Assembly (NCBI GenBank): GCA_033220425.1 | Contig: CM065652.1 | Span: forward strand, 1,860,001 to 1,924,000 | Length of the DNA: 64,000 bases | DNA from: Lepraria neglecta | Taxonomy: Eukaryota; Ascomycota; Lecanoromycetes; Lecanorales; Stereocaulaceae | Direction of reading: 5' to 3' | Part shown: in pieces, positions 34,301 through 47,236 of the stretch | How positions within the stretch are numbered: position 1 is the first letter of the stretch | How the letters are laid out: each line of letters begins with the position of its first letter | Position numbers and translations under genes: made by a program | Notes under the pieces: generated by a model | What the model saw: the letters and a program-made list of their open reading frames with translations, nothing else | Database searches by the model: none | What the model was told of the DNA's origin: nothing

Positions 34301-35197
34301 ATAGAATCGTCATTGTAAGGTGATGCAAAAGCAGATCAGTCTTCAAGGCGAAGCCTTATGAACAGGGTCGGACTAGCAGAAAGAAAGCACCAGGCCCGGA
34401 ATAAGAACGGAGGCTGAACACATATATCTCCGGCTCGAAAAATGAAGATGAATGTATATTCCAACTCAATTGGGCCTTTGAAAGTTGGGATCATAGGAAC
34501 TAATCTATTCAGGAAATGGAGCTGGGGTTTTGGAGGCAGACCAGAGCGAGGAATTGAGCATCGGTCATGGTCACGGCGCAGATCTGAGATCAATTCATAG
34601 GAACGATGAGCCGGGATCCTGGCAATTGATCAGATCGAGAAGCCGGTCTCTGATCATCACAAAGCAGGACATGAGATTTTTTTGCTCAAACCGGTATCTT
34701 GATCAAATCACTGTGGGAGGGAACGCGAATCTTTGACGCCCCTTGCGACACACGACATGGTGCCAGAGCGGCATATGGATCGGAGTCGCCTAAAAGAGGA
34801 CTAAACCCCCAGGCACACTGCAGTAGAGGAACACGTGCATGAAACCATGTGCGCATCGCAAAACAATTGGACGATTTTGCCGATTTCCCCGTCACTGGAC
34901 CTGCTGCAGATCCAACGTTTTCAACGGCCATGATTGACCACGCTATCGAATATAGAAGCTTGCGATGAAGCCCAACCCCATCATCTATTAAAACAAGGTC
35001 GAATCCCAGCATCTTAAACCATATCAAGAGGCGCTCCAATCAGTATGATGGTCGAGATGGAAACCTCAACATTCCATACAGCATTCCACACATCATTCCA
35101 CATGGGGTCCGAATTATCGGTGCTTCTTATCTCGTTCAAATGTGGGCATTATCCCCTTCAAGCTTGCGAGCTATACGCGACTCTCTTCAATTGCAAC
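34301..35197. other. Region between two divergent pseudogenes
   Basis: About 900 bp that would have held both promoters. Only short frames are seen; nothing recognisable. Confidence 0.4.
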
Positions 35198-36626
35198 ATG
35201 GACGACCAGAAACCCTCCCTGCTCCAACTCTCTCCGCTGGATATACTGATACCGCGGATGCATGTGCCAATACTCCCTTTACTTCTATTCCACGTCGGAG
35301 CCGGCAGCCGTTTTGGCCAATCTTCACATGGCCCTCGTCCTTACCATTAAAGCCATCCCAGTCATTGGGGGCTCGGTCGCTTTGAGCGAGCATGCAAAGG
35401 ATCAGCAGGTATCCTTGAGCATCCAAAGTCCGTACTTTACAGCAGAACAGATCCTATCCAGCAACGACCTGCGCAATGAGTATGATTATGAGCATCTGTG
35501 TGCGGCACATTTCCCCTCCGACGCTGTACCATTGGCTCAGTATGCGCCCAAGTTTTTCGGCGAATCGGCAGACTCCATGCCTGTGATGATGGCGCAGGCA
35601 AACTTCTTGTCAGGAGGTTTGCTTATTTTCTTCGCCATTCACCACTGCGTTATGGATGAGATTGGTTTCTTCAACGTAATGAAGGTCTGGTCCACCTGTG
35701 CTCGAGGAGATACCAGCTTAGAGTTCGTTTCGTCGCAGTGATTCGACAGGGAGCCGTTGATGCAAGGTGCTGGGACTGGAAGGCTGGAGGATCATCCGGA
35801 ATACACGCTCTCGCCAGAAGAAGCAGAGACGAAAGCCACGGAAGACCCTAGTGTCTTCTATCTGTCCAGAAACTCGGAAGTGGAATCGGCTGTATTCTTC
35901 CTGTCCGATGAGTCCCTGGAACGTCTAAAGACCGCAGCAACAAGTCCGCACGAGTCCGGGGCAGTCGAAAAGACTGTGTAAGACAACGCATGGATCTCTA
36001 CCAATGACGCACTCGTGGCGCTTTTCTGGTGCAGCATAACTTCTGCTCGAATCAGTGAGGGGAATGGAACCGCCGCCGTTTACCCTAGATTTGCCATGGC
36101 TATAAAGGGTCGAAGTCATCTTAGACCTCCAATGTCATCGGATTATTGTGGGAACGTGGTACTCATCGCCAAGACCTTCACATCTGCCGGAACTCTGCTT
36201 CCTCCAGATTCTGAGTGTCTCGCCAAGGCTGCCCTGCTCGTGAGGAAGTCCCTTAGTGCTGTCGATGACGCCTACATCAGGGACACAATCCAGCTTGTCC
36301 GGTCAGTCAAAGATCTTGGTCAATTGGCCCCTCGTAGCCCGACAGCCGTTGAGCACAGTCGCGGATGCAGTTCTTGGCCAAGACAGCCTTATTATAGCCT
36401 GGACTGGGACAACCTGGTGGGTGGCAGGGGTGAACAAGTCCGCTGGAGAAACCTCAGGACTGATGGTCTTTTCGTGATCGTCCCCCGTCTGCCACCGACC
36501 GGGATCTTAGACGATAGCCACGAGACTGGCGGTGTAGAGGTCCTCCTTGGACTAAAGACAGATTGCATGCGGCGATTGAAAATGGACCCGATGTTTTGTC
36601 AATTTGCAGAGTGGCGGTGTGGCTGA
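35198..36626 (+). pseudogene. BAHD/trichothecene-acetyltransferase-like gene, disrupted
   Basis: The product starts MDDQKPSLLQLSPLDILIPR, a typical fungal transferase (PF02458-like) beginning. After a frame change near 35265-35280 one frame runs to 36626. It keeps IKAIPVIGGSV, the HHCVMDE catalytic motif (H-x3-D), WISTNDALVALFW, and the C-terminal GLFVIVPRLPP and VEVLLGLKTDCMRRL. Two in-frame stops interrupt it: TGA at 35739-35741 and TAA at 35979-35981. The segment at about 36330-36420 appears to leave and re-enter frame. The structural DFGWG motif is not seen. Such enzymes acetylate secondary metabolites such as trichothecenes; with the divergent CYP52-like relic it may mark a dead biosynthetic pair (inference). 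Confidence 0.75.
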
Positions 36627-37392
36627 AAATAGAAGAGGTCATTGCCTAAAGGTACGATGTTGATTGAGATCATGTACGCATATCTATAGGGAAACTAGTT
36701 GTTTGAATTATCGAGGCTCTTGTGAAGGGCATGAGATAGAACAGAGTCAACTTCTAGGAACCAGGTCAACATGAAGCTCCGAATAATACTAGTCATGAAA
36801 TCGTAAACAAGATGTCTGACGAAACTAGCCTCTTAAAGACAACGGACCATTGAATGCATTATTTACCGGAGACAAAGCGGAGAGTTGTTAGAGGGAATGA
36901 ACTCGAGAGTATCAGTCAGCTCTAGGGAAAGGATTGGAGCGTTGCAACATGTACTTCCGACGGGCAAGCAGTCTCCTTGAAGGAGGCTCGAGCATTGTTT
37001 GATACAGGCAGTACTTCCGCCAACAAGCGTTGGCACGTGAAGGACTTCCGCTTCTTTGTACGATAGTGAATGAATAATGTTAGGGAACAAATAAGGCTGT
37101 ATGAAGGAAGATGTCAACGTGATATGTCAAATGAAGGAAAGAGCTAGGGACCTGGGGGAATTGAGATCGAGATCTAAAGACGGTCGCACGATTCCGCCAA
37201 GCCTTTTCTAGAACTACGGCGTGGCGAATCCCCACTTGGGCGTCCACGATCCATTAGCCACCCAAACATCTGATTTCCATCGTCCGAGGGGTCATTGCTA
37301 AGTCACTCCACCGTCGCAACGGTCCTCTTTACGTAGCGAAGCACACACTCAACCGCTATACGAGACCAATGTCTCCATGACATGAGACCGAA
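36627..37392. other. Intergenic region upstream of the SSH4-like gene
   Basis: About 770 bp without a credible gene; an 84-codon minus-strand frame (36863-37117) shows no motif. Confidence 0.4.
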
Positions 37393-39022
37393 ATGATGGA
37401 ACAAGTCCTCGCCGCACCTCCAACTACAGTTACAACGTCATACTTCTCAGCTCCATCACCCGCAGACCACAGGTCGCCATGGCGAGAATCGCCTTACGAA
37501 GGTACTAACACACCCATAAACATTAGCAGCAACGATGGCTCGACAGGCAAGGGTATTCTTATTGGGATGCTCTCAGCTTTCGGTTCAGCCGCATTTGTTG
37601 TCCTCGTCTTCGCCATCTTCTACTTCTTCAGATATACCAGTCGAGGACGAATATTCTTAGATCGGATCGGTAGGCCTGGCGAATATGATGACGAGCAATC
37701 GCTGGCGAGAGAAGAGGCGGAGGCTTTGGAGGAGATGGATGATTTGCAACGAGTGGAATACCTCAGAGCGAAAGGTACGTCTAGGCGGCAACATCTGGTG
37801 TTTCAGCATACAGACATAATATACTGACTATTCGCTCTGCCTAGCATTCATCCAAGCCAATCCGCCTGAAACCCTTCCAACAGACATCTCATTATCGCAA
37901 TTTCTAGCAATACAGGAGAAGGGCGTATCTGCATGGGAGTTCGAGCCCGAGCTGGAAATAGCCAACTGCTTCGTCGAAGGCCGAACGGAGATCGAGTTCT
38001 TCGACTCAGAGTGCAGTGTCCAAAGCAACCTACCAATACCAAAACAAAATGAAGTCTACTATTGGGAAGCCAAGATCTACGACAAGCCCGAATCCTCCAT
38101 CATCAGCATCGGCGTATCAACAAAACCCTATCCCCTGTTCCGCCTACCAGGTACATAACCTCATCTCCCTCTCACCCTATTCCCACCATCACTAACACCA
38201 CCAGGCTGGCACAAATCTTCCCTAGCCTACACATCCCTCGGGCCCCGCCGCTACAACCAACCCTTCACATCCACCCCCTACGGCCCCTCCTACGTCCAAG
38301 GCGACGTAATAGGCGTCGGATACCGCCCCCGCACCGGCTCCATCTTCTTCACCCGTAACGGTAAAAAACTCGACGACGTCACGCACGGCCTGAAATCCCA
38401 AAACTTCTTCCCCACTGTCGGTGCCAACGGACCATGCACCGTACACGTGAACTTCGGTCAGTCTGGATTCGTCTTCATAGAAGCCAATGTTAAGAAATGG
38501 GGACTGGCGCCTATGACTGGCAGTTTGGCGCCGCCGCCTCCGTATGGGAGTGAGCAGGGGAGTATTTTGCTTGAGGCGGGGAGAGAGGGCGCGAGGCAGG
38601 GTCAAAGGGGAAGGGAATACATCCAAGCAGGGCACGGACGGTCACGGAGTGGACAGATAAGGCCGAATCCGCCCATGAGTCCTGGCCCGCAAAGGTCACC
38701 AACCGAAATATCGCTGGCGCAGTTGACACATATACCGAGCAATGAGGATGTGGGCGAGGGGACGAGCCGGACTGCGGAGGATGGGTTTGCGGATCAGGGA
38801 TTGCGGGTGGAGACGCATGATCCGCAGGATTTCTCAGCGCCTCCGCCAGATTACACAAGCCCAGAAGGATCAACAGAGAACAGTCGGAGGAGTAGCGAAG
38901 GCAGTGAAGGGGATGGCGAAGAAAGACCGCTTATAAGAGGAGCATCACCAAGGCCACCGATACCGAGCTATGATGCGGCTGTGGCAACTGATCCACGGTC
39001 GAGAGATAGAGAAGAACTTTGA
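37393..39022 (+). CDS. SSH4: SPRY-domain Rsp5 adaptor (Ssh4/Ear1-like)
   Basis: Three exons, 37393-37774, 37845-38150 and 38205-39022, about 501 residues. One transmembrane helix (about residues 54-77, IGMLSAFGSAAFVVLVFAIF) is followed by a juxtamembrane RYTSRGRIFLDRIG. A SPRY/B30.2 domain comes next (WEFEPELEIANCFVEGRTEI, YYWEAKIYDKPESSIISIGV, GDVIGVGYRPRTGSIFFTRN, LKSQNFFPTVGANGPCTVHV). PY motifs PPPPY and PPPDY lie in the disordered tail, which ends with an acidic/dileucine stretch. In yeast, Ssh4 and Ear1 are vacuolar/endosomal adaptors that use PY motifs to bring Rsp5 ubiquitin ligase to membrane cargoes for multivesicular-body sorting. That role is inferred by family. Confidence 0.88.
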
Positions 39023-39633
39023 GGACGGGAAGTGAGAGAGGAAGAGGATGATTGATACCCAGCATGTCGAGTGATGATTTACGGAATTGGATTTTGGTAC
39101 ATAAGCGGAAAACTAAGGGAAAGATAGCGGGGCATTCGTTGAATTGTAGCATTGCGAGGATGGGTCTGCAGCGAGCGAGCGACGGGGTGGGTGGAAGGGC
39201 GTTTTGTATGATTTATGAATTTGCGGACAGGATGTCTACTCGTCTAGGAGGCCAGAAGCTCTTTCGTTAAGCAGCTATCGATGGTAGTTGTTATATGTAA
39301 GATACCACTACATCAAGTATGATTTGCATTCATGCTCTCTGCGCGTGACGGTGACGGTGATGGTGATACATTTCCCCCCTCTTCGTAGATTGCAAGCACC
39401 GCTAAACACTCCAAGGAGACTTCTAATCTAATCGAACATGACCGCCAGAGTGAGAATCAAATCCAAGAACCTGCATATATTTTGGAGCATCGCCAGACAC
39501 CGAAACACCAAACCACGCCCACCTCCCCTACCCAAAATCGTAATCATTGTATGCTGGATATCGACTGCACAAGAACATAGACAGACACAATGCAACCTCC
39601 ATGGCCGGCTGCAACGAGATAGCAAGAGGCGCA
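39023..39633. other. Intergenic region between convergent SSH4 and PDE1 genes
   Basis: About 600 bp holding the two 3' UTRs. A small GGTGACGGTGATGGTGAT-type tandem tract lies at about 39349-39366. No gene recognised. Confidence 0.45.
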
Positions 39634-41482
39634 TCAAAGCCATATCGAAGTCCCCGCCTTCGAAATAGCAAAACTACACCCCAACTCCTCCTCCCTCTCC
39701 GCCTCCTCCAACTGCGCCAATATACTCTCGCCCGGCGGAGGTCCATCTTTTAAAGTCTCCTTGACGTGTATGATAATAATCTGCACTCCATGCAAAGGCC
39801 CTCCGCTCGTCTTCCCCAACGTCTCATCAATCAAATCAGGAATATCGAGTTTGAAGTCCTTAACCGGCCCCGCCATCTCAGAGTCCTCAGATACAAGTGT
39901 CGCAGGCGTCGAGGGACTGATTGTCTGTCTCCTTGTTTTGCGGCCCTGGCTTGGTGTGCGGCCTCTTCGAGGACGTGGTGTTTCGGTTTCTTCGTGGATT
40001 GTGAGGCCGTTGCTTTGGCGTTTGCGTTTCCGGCCTGAGGAAACTTCTTGTTCTGGAAGTCGGAGCGCTTTTACTTTTTCAGCTAGGACTTTGAGCTCGG
40101 CGATGAGATGGCGGGGTGCTAGGTGGCCGAAGAGGGTTTCGTCAGATTGGGAGTTGTCGTAGGAGCATTCGATTAGGATGCCTGTGAGGAGACAGCTGGT
40201 GATTTTCGTGGCGGCGTCGCTCCATACTTGGTCTGTGCGTGGAGAGAGGGAGAGGGAGTCTGGCTCTACGTCGCCGAAGATGAGGACTTCGTTGCCTGTG
40301 TGGTCGTCTCGGAGGAAGAAAGCGGAGCTGTCAATTGGACGCATGATGTCTCCGTAGCCTTGACCATTTTGTGCCGTGCCGAGGGGCGTAATTGCATGCT
40401 GGGACGCTCTTCTTGAAGCAGCCTCATTGAAGGCTTCGTGCGTACTGCCGCTGCCGCTGCCATGGCCTCTGTGCTTCCGCATGCATTGGCCGTGGCTCAC
40501 GCTCCAGCATTTGACTGCTAAGCCGTCGCATACTTCAATGTAGCCCCTACTTTCCCCGTCACCAAATTGTATGTTTCCTCCTTCCACCAGACGCATATAG
40601 CTCACAAAGCCGACTCCTCCATCTTCGTCTGACATGTTTGGCCATATTACGTCGTTGAAGATGTGAGTTTTAATGGCATCGATCGTTGCGGGTAAAGCTG
40701 CTATTCTCTTCGGGCGTGACGTATGTTGGAACGAAGCAGTGTTGATTGCAAAGCCCGATATGTGATCAAGATGGGGATGTGTGATTAGATAGGTGGAGAT
40801 CAGATTTCGCATAAAGTAGGCAGCATTCGCCTTGACGGATTCGAAGGGGACTTCCAAGTCCGCGAAAGGGCCAGAAGTGAGGCATCGTAAAGTTGCTCCA
40901 TCGACCTGCTGTAACGGAGTAGCCCCTCCGTTATTGTTCAACTCACTAATCGAGTTGGAATGTCTTATAGATCTTGAAGCCTGAGCAGAACTTGCTCCTG
41001 AACGTACACTTCTTCCGCTGGTTGAGGCCACGAAATCTCCAGGTTCCACTGGGACCGGGACTGCTTCTGAAAGGTGTTCTCCAAAGATCTTGATCACGGC
41101 CGCGAGATGAGTGCCAGCGTCGACGGCGAGAACAGACCCCTTGGCCCAATTCGTGGCCGTCGACCTGACCAGGAGACCAGTCATATTGTCTTCATTTGGT
41201 CCGCCGCCGGAACCCTAGGGACTGTATGTCAGCATCCGTACTTGAGACACAGAACAAAGAAGCATGAATCAGATCCGCAGAGTCCTAGATTTGTAAAGAC
41301 AGTACTAGAGGGGACGTGCAGGACGGGTCTCGACGCATCCATCTCGCATCGTGGTAGTGCCAAGAGTGTATCCCTCCATACAAGACAGCTTCCATACATA
41401 CCAGTACTATAATTTGAAATGCTGGTGACTTAAGTTGCGGAATAGCCCCAGCATTTGCCGAGTCCACACCATCCGCTCTCAT
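39634..41482 (-). CDS. PDE1: Class II (low-affinity) cAMP phosphodiesterase
   Basis: Exon 1 is 41402-41482 (27 codons, ending AFQIIVL) and exon 2 is 39634-41214, starting GSGGGPNEDNMTGLLVRS; the junction is phase 0. The 187-nt intron is the longest confidently placed here. The metal-binding motif of the class II family, THPHLDHISG (H-x-H-x-D-H), lies near residue 190. Other hallmarks: AKGSVLAVDAGTHLAAV, ISTYLITHPHLDH, and LIECSYDNSQSDETLFGHLA. The C-terminal half carries a disordered insert (ETETPRPRRGRTPSQGRKTR). Pde1 hydrolyses cAMP and tunes PKA signalling. An alternative second ATG (41184) would remove the glycine-rich N-terminus that the family needs, so the spliced start is preferred. 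Confidence 0.9.
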
Positions 41483-42377
41483 CGAACTTCTGCCCCTCCA
41501 CTATATGTTCAAGATCTGAACAATATCGACCCAGTACCACCAACTTTTTAGGACAAAGAAAAGTTGTCTATTTCTCCTAACAGCCCCCAAAAGCCTAGTC
41601 CTGGATCCAATGACCACCGGCTCCTTTAAAGCAAGCTCAAATTCCTTTTCCCTCGAGTCCTCCGACGAGACCATCCAAATAAGCGGTAGAGGGAGGGGAG
41701 CGGGCTGAAACCGTCGGACGGGTAGGTGCGTTGCCTTTCTTTGGATCGAGGTGCGTGCTCCGTCAATTCCACTGCGGACTGGTGTACATAAGAGTTGATG
41801 GTGGAATGAAAGTGTGGGTCGGGGGAGGAGTTCTTGGGTAGAAGCATGGACCTCGAATTGAACCTGAAAGCTCTCATTCAAGCCTGGAGGCCGAGGCGGC
41901 CCATAGAATTGAGCCACGGCTGAAGCGTTTTATTAGATGGCGCTAGTGGATTGATACTCGTAAGGCTGAGTAGAAGATCATCAAGACTGAGCCCGAATTG
42001 GAAGTTAGAACCGAAGGTTTTTACTTCACAGCCGACGCAGCTGTGCCAGAAGAGAAGAAGGAAAACACAAGAGAGGCCATGAGAATGTTCTTTCGTGTTG
42101 GACCAATAGATAGCCCGAGTATCTTTACAATTACCATGCGAAGACTGTCTAGGCAGCGAGTTCTGAAGCGCTGTAGCAGGAGACCACGAGAACTCGATAT
42201 CTTTGATAGGAAGCGAGAAGGAGCTCTGCGAGTACAATGGCAGGAGGCCGTATAATTGCTACCGAAGCTGAGGGCATACATTTGTGAAGTCTTGTTGGTA
42301 TCAAGTCTCCCCTAGCATGTTGCGAGTAATCGCTCACAGTTCTACTCATAACCTGTAGCGTTCGCTACCAGGAATCC
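41483..42377. other. Region between PDE1 and the SAC phosphatase gene
   Basis: About 900 bp upstream of PDE1 and downstream of the SAC gene. A 138-codon minus-strand frame (41501-41917) starts MAQFYGPPRPPGLNESFQVQ; it could be a small orphan protein, but no motif supports it. Other long frames (41878-42237 minus; 41998-42255 plus) overlap it and cannot all be real. Confidence 0.3.
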
Positions 42378-45300
42378 CTAAGCCCATACCATCTTCTTAA
42401 TAGAATGTCCCCACTGCTCCAACAATCCCGTACTCTTCCTCGCTGCCTGCAACGTTATAATATCCTTATCCTCTACAAAGCCCGCCGCACCGCTATGATC
42501 ACCAAGCGCCGCTCTCCGAATCTCCTCACAAACGTTACTAACGAGATTCTTCTCGCTCATGGCCTGAGTCTCCTGACCTTCCATGCTAGTGAAGCTATTC
42601 CGGGCCGGGAGTGCTTTGAAAGCAAGGACCTTAAGAGCAGTCACATCCTCTTTCTTATTGCTTTGACCGTCGGATGCACCCTCGAGGTCGCAAGCTTCGC
42701 TGCCGTCCAAGCCCACTGCGCTGCTGAGCGATCTGGTGTTCACGCGTGCTATATCCTCTTTGCCGGGCTTGTATTTGATCACAAAACCAACATTCTTTTC
42801 CTCATCCATCTGTGATTTAGTTAATACTGATGTTATGTACGTCCCTTTCATGATGCCGGTGATGCTTCTCAAGTCTACCCTTTCGAAAGAAGCTACCTTT
42901 TCGACATTCCAGTCGAATTTTACGCGATATAACGCAGCGTCTGTGATCAGAAGACAGACCTCTTCAAAGGGAAATGTCCGCACGGTGTTCGGCTCTGGGG
43001 GACTCATTAACGTCCATCCGCCAATAAGGTCTTCGCTTTGGTCTGCAATGACGATCTTTGAGCTTGTTTCGATGGCATTCGCCCGAACTTTGGACATCGA
43101 CATTGCTGGGTCTCGGTTCTCCAGTGTCGCCTCAAATTCGTCGAAGATCTGCGATGTGACATTGCCCAGAAGATAGTCGATTGCTGCTTGGGAGAAATAA
43201 TCTGGTTGTCATGAGTAATTTTGACTGCAGATAAAATTGTAGAAATCATACCGTTGACGATGTTGTTGTAGTATCTTGAAAGTGTGAGCCCAAGATCGTT
43301 GATAGCTCCACGATAATTGCGTTGACGAGTGCGGGTAAAATCGCCCTTCAATGCTGCTGTGTTGGCATACTGCCGCGATATCGCGTCTCCATTGTCTGCC
43401 CACAATGTATTAAACCATTGTGTGGTGGTGTCGGTTAGAAGGTCTACCTCAATGCCTTCCTCCTTCAGTTGCTTCTCTAGGGTTCTTTGAGCAGTTGCGC
43501 TTTGGACGACATTCGTTCGGTCCAGACAATCCATGCAATTGGTACGTAGTATACCAGACTGTCTCTTCTGCATCACTGAGTCGAGCTCAACGGTCTCACC
43601 AAACTCCTCAAGACTTGGGCCGAGAGAGTCCATGAGAAGACTGACATTCTCGAATTTCATGCCACGACAGACCGCATGAAAATCAAACCATTCGAACCCT
43701 AGCTTTCTTCCTGCGATGCCATCCTCTGTATTTAGTTTCGTGGTGTTTTCCTCGTACCTTCGACCGATCTCTGATTCACCACCCTTCTTGTCCACGAGAA
43801 GCGCTATCTGTACATTACCATACCGGCTGCTAATGTTGGTGAAATGTCGCCTGAATGCTCTTTGATTTGTCTCGGGCGAATGTTGTAAGACAGGTACTGG
43901 CTTGAAAGAGTACGGTGACTGAGAAAAGAACAATGGTATTGAGCCTCGAAGCTGGGTGAATGAGTAAACCTTCTCAGAAGGCGACCATGATGCTTTTGAC
44001 AGGATTTGCTCTGTTTCCACACTATTTGCGGTGTTGCCTTCATCATCGACTCCTCGCCTGCAAAGATGAGTCAGATCTGCGGAAAAGGAAATAAAGTATG
44101 CTGAAGCCAAATATACCTTAAGTAGCGCAAGCCAGGTCTTTTAATGGATCTTCGGGAAATCAATGTAAGCAAGAATTTTGAACGGTCATTGCTGTCCTCA
44201 GCTTTCTTTTGAGCTTCAATGACTGTCTCTGTATCTTGCTCGGCATTAGAGATGGCTTCCGAAGGATTCTCGGCTTTCTGGTTGATAGTAAAAGCTCTCT
44301 GTCCCACGAACCCTTGCATCAATGGCAAGACAAACGCGTGGTGTCCATTCTCAATGAACGGCAGTGCCAGGTGTTGATTCCAGAAGTACTAAGATTATTA
44401 TCAGTTCGAGATTCGAACATAATCAAAATGAGTGTAACCTTCGACTAACCAATGGATCAACGGACTTGTAAAGCGGCAACTCGGAGCTCTTAGCATTCTG
44501 ATTACCCAGTCTCCTAGTAATGTCAAGATCATAAGAAAAAAAGAAGCTTCGAGAACCTAATAGCATTCGTGTTGTCCGTAAAAGTTTAGGAAGGAGGGCA
44601 TTTACAACGTTAGCGGTCTGATTGTCTGGCGGAGGATTTTCGTTGCGCTGCTTCTCTTCATCACGCTTGGTAGTCTGTCCGGAACTGTTCAAATCCACAA
44701 GCGTAGCTGCGGCATCATTTGTAGGATCTGGATTCTGTAGCGCATCCTGGGTGCTGGCAGATCGAGGCTCTTCATCAGCTGTGCTCATTCCTTGTGCCCT
44801 CTTTTTCTCCGTAGTCCAACCCTTACGCGAAAACCATCGCCCGGCAAAACGGCCATATTGGCCCTTCTTACCTATCACATCTTCAACAACGTTGCTAGTG
44901 CTCCTGTCGGGACCCACTGGCCGAGAGCTTGGAGGACCATCCTTGGGGGACGAGCCTAAGCTTTCTGGTGATGCTTGGCCATCATTCTCGGCTCGCTCAT
45001 TCTCAACATGAATTTCTTCATCCTCCGAAGTCTCGCTATCTTCTGCAGAGGTTGTGTGTCCTTCGGCACTTTTCTTTAGGCTCTGCTTTGCCTGGTCGAT
45101 AGCCTTCTTGGCTTCATTTTGCGAAGAAATAGGTATGAGCGCGACATCCGTTATGACAAAGATTGGGGCTCCTCGTATCTGGGCTACTTGTTCACGGCGT
45201 AGAATGGCAATAAGGAAGGAGACCGGTGTAACGGTGAGGAGCCCTTAGATGCACATGCCGTCAGCAAAGCACCCAAGTCATGAAAGTGGTGGTCGACTAC

Positions 45301-45478
45301 CAACAATGCCATGAACTTCAGCAGACGCAGCAGAGCTCGGGATCACAGGAGATGGGAGAGACGAGAGCTCGTGAGTCCCGTATTTGATTTGTAGACTACG
45401 CTGATTGCGCTGACCTGAGTGCAGGACCAGGCCTTCAACAGTAGCGACGAGCACCAGCTTCTTGATAATACCAGGCAT
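42378..45478 (-). CDS. SAC-domain phosphoinositide phosphatase (Sac2/INPP5F-like)
   Basis: Five exons with consistent phase: 45301-45478, 44450-45243, 44117-44388, 43252-44057 and 42378-43201, about 957 residues. The N-terminus starts MPGIIKKLVLVATVEGLVLH, then VTPVSFLIAILRREQVAQIR; a long disordered, charged insert follows (about residues 130-240). The SAC core shows FFFSYDLDITRRLG, FWNQHLALPFIENG, HAFVLPLMQGF, TLISRRSIKRPGLRYLRRGV, WSPSEKVYSFTQLRGSIPLF and the catalytic C-x5-R-T (NCMDCLDRTN). After the core an hSac2-like domain can be read (FEEVCLLITDAALYRVKFDW). This order fits Sac2/INPP5F rather than Sac1, Fig4 or synaptojanin. It probably dephosphorylates PI4P or related lipids on endosomes or the plasma membrane (inference). 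Confidence 0.88.
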
Positions 45479-45837
45479 TACTAGCTCAGAACATCACAAA
45501 AAGACGATAGGAATATACAATAGCGCAGGTTTCCCTAGGAGCCTGGCTTGTTCATCATATGACATCCGCAGAATGACGAACGTATAGGATTTGGAATGTG
45601 GTTCACCCAGACTACCCGGCATTGGCTTAGTCAGTAGGGTTTATAGTTAGTTACTCTTGTTCGATACAAACAATACAGCAGGCGTCGCAATCCTCCAAGC
45701 TTGGCATAATGATACAACATCCACTCGTAGACCAGGGTCTCATCCTCTCAGGCAACATCGCGATTTAATATTTAACCAGAACAAGGTGACAGCCACAAGT
45801 CTGTCTACTTCACTCTCTTCAGAGCATTCCGACTACG
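45479..45837. other. Upstream region of X copy A
   Basis: From about 45,670 on, this sequence is recognisably related to 53,050-53,140, upstream of X copy B (shared GGCGTCGC, CAACATCCA and TAGGCAA/CAGGCAA blocks). It therefore belongs to the duplicated unit and probably holds the X promoter. Confidence 0.55.
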
Positions 45838-46713
45838 ATGGACACAGCAATGCAACACAGCAGCGATCCCACGGACCCAAAGTACTCGCCGACTAGAGAT
45901 ATTACAACGATTGTATGGCTCGATTTTCGTCCGGATGTGGATTATCTGAAAAGCAGAACAGATGATGGCAAGGCGTGGAACGCTACGCTATTTCAGATCT
46001 CCAAAGAATCTTCCTGGGAGCACACAATACTAGCAACCCTTCACCAGGCATCAAACCAGCGCATCCTCATCATTGGTAGCACTCTCGTCCCGTTTTCATC
46101 CATAACATTGTGCACGAACTGAGATTTTGACATAGGCTGGCAGACAACGGACCCCTCATCATCGTTTCGTTCTGCGTCCGCTGATGCTATACCGGCGTCA
46201 TTGAGCCCAATCCTACCACTCCTTCAAAGTTCGCCTAGGATCTGTAATGTTCGCTTCGACGGGGATGTTGACATACGACTGACATGGTGGAATGGAAGTG
46301 TAGTAGAGATGATGATCTGGGAGTGCTACGCACCTACAGATCCTCTCGATCAGAAACAATACGAAGACAATCTGCGGAGGATTGATAATTTCCTAGACTC
46401 CGCCACGGACCGTGATGGCGATGATCCCGAGGGGGACCTCATAGATGCTTTTAGAGGTCGAATTCTACAACAAGGCAAACCCACGTCAACAGTGATATCT
46501 CTCTTATGGTGGAATAGCCCAGAAGACGAAGCTCGTTTCAAAAATCCCCAGGAATACAGCAGACTGCACGGCAGAGGTATTAGGTGGAATGCCTCTGACA
46601 ACGACATATATGACCGTTGCTTCCAGGCAAAGGTTATTAATATGGAGCAGAAGGGATGGCTAGTACGCAAAGAACACACACATTTCCATGTGGCTCGTTG
46701 GGAGGCTACATAG
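45838..46713 (+). CDS. Duplicated gene X, copy A: unrecognised protein
   Basis: Two exons, 45838-46075 and 46136-46713, joined in phase 1 (G|GC), about 271 residues. No family is recognised with confidence. The first part (DITTIVWLDFRPDVDYLKSR, SSWEHTILATLHQASNQRIL IIGW) has the rhythm of a dimeric alpha/beta-barrel (ABM-like) domain; this is a weak inference. The C-terminal part contains MMIWECYAPTDPLDQKQYED and GDDPEGDLIDAFRGRILQQG, both conserved in copy B. No signal peptide or membrane segment, so probably cytosolic. It is convergent with Y copy A. The frame is fully open. Copy B lies 9.4 kb downstream, with the intron at the same codon and phase. Confidence 0.7.
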
Positions 46714-47236
46714 TGCCAGTGAGGGTCGGATATGAGACGCCAGCTAAATCATTTTCTAGAATGTTGAATTCAAGCCCATTTGTCTTGTCAGTACCCTTTC
46801 TGACCTTTTTTAGCAAGGATCAAATTGATTGTTCGTAGGCTGTGGCCCGGTGCTTTGAATTCTCGCCTCCTTCGTCTTGCAGGGGTGTCACAGGAACTCT
46901 GCTTACCGATTCGTTCTCACCAAGCGCTACTTGCCATGAAGAAGAAAGTTTCGCAAAGTTCTTACATATGTTATGGAGATTTTTTAAATGAGAATCAAAC
47001 ATCTGCAGCTCTACGCCTTTCTCGACTCACAATCGATCCCTTCCTCAGATGCAATCACAAATCCAGTCCTTGACCCAGGCTTCGCGCCCACTCCTCGCCT
47101 GGGTTTTCTCCGCAAGACTTACTACTACCTAGTTGCATCATGGTGTCATTGCAGTGATTTTCTTCCATACTGGTACATCTACTGCAACAGCCTGCCCATG
47201 TGGCCTTTGAAAACGCCAATTAGGGAACATTAGACC

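Noticed and set aside
41501-41917. 138-codon open frame on the minus strand between PDE1 and the SAC gene
   Set aside because: No motif, competing long frames overlap it on both strands, and it lies where the PDE1 promoter is expected.
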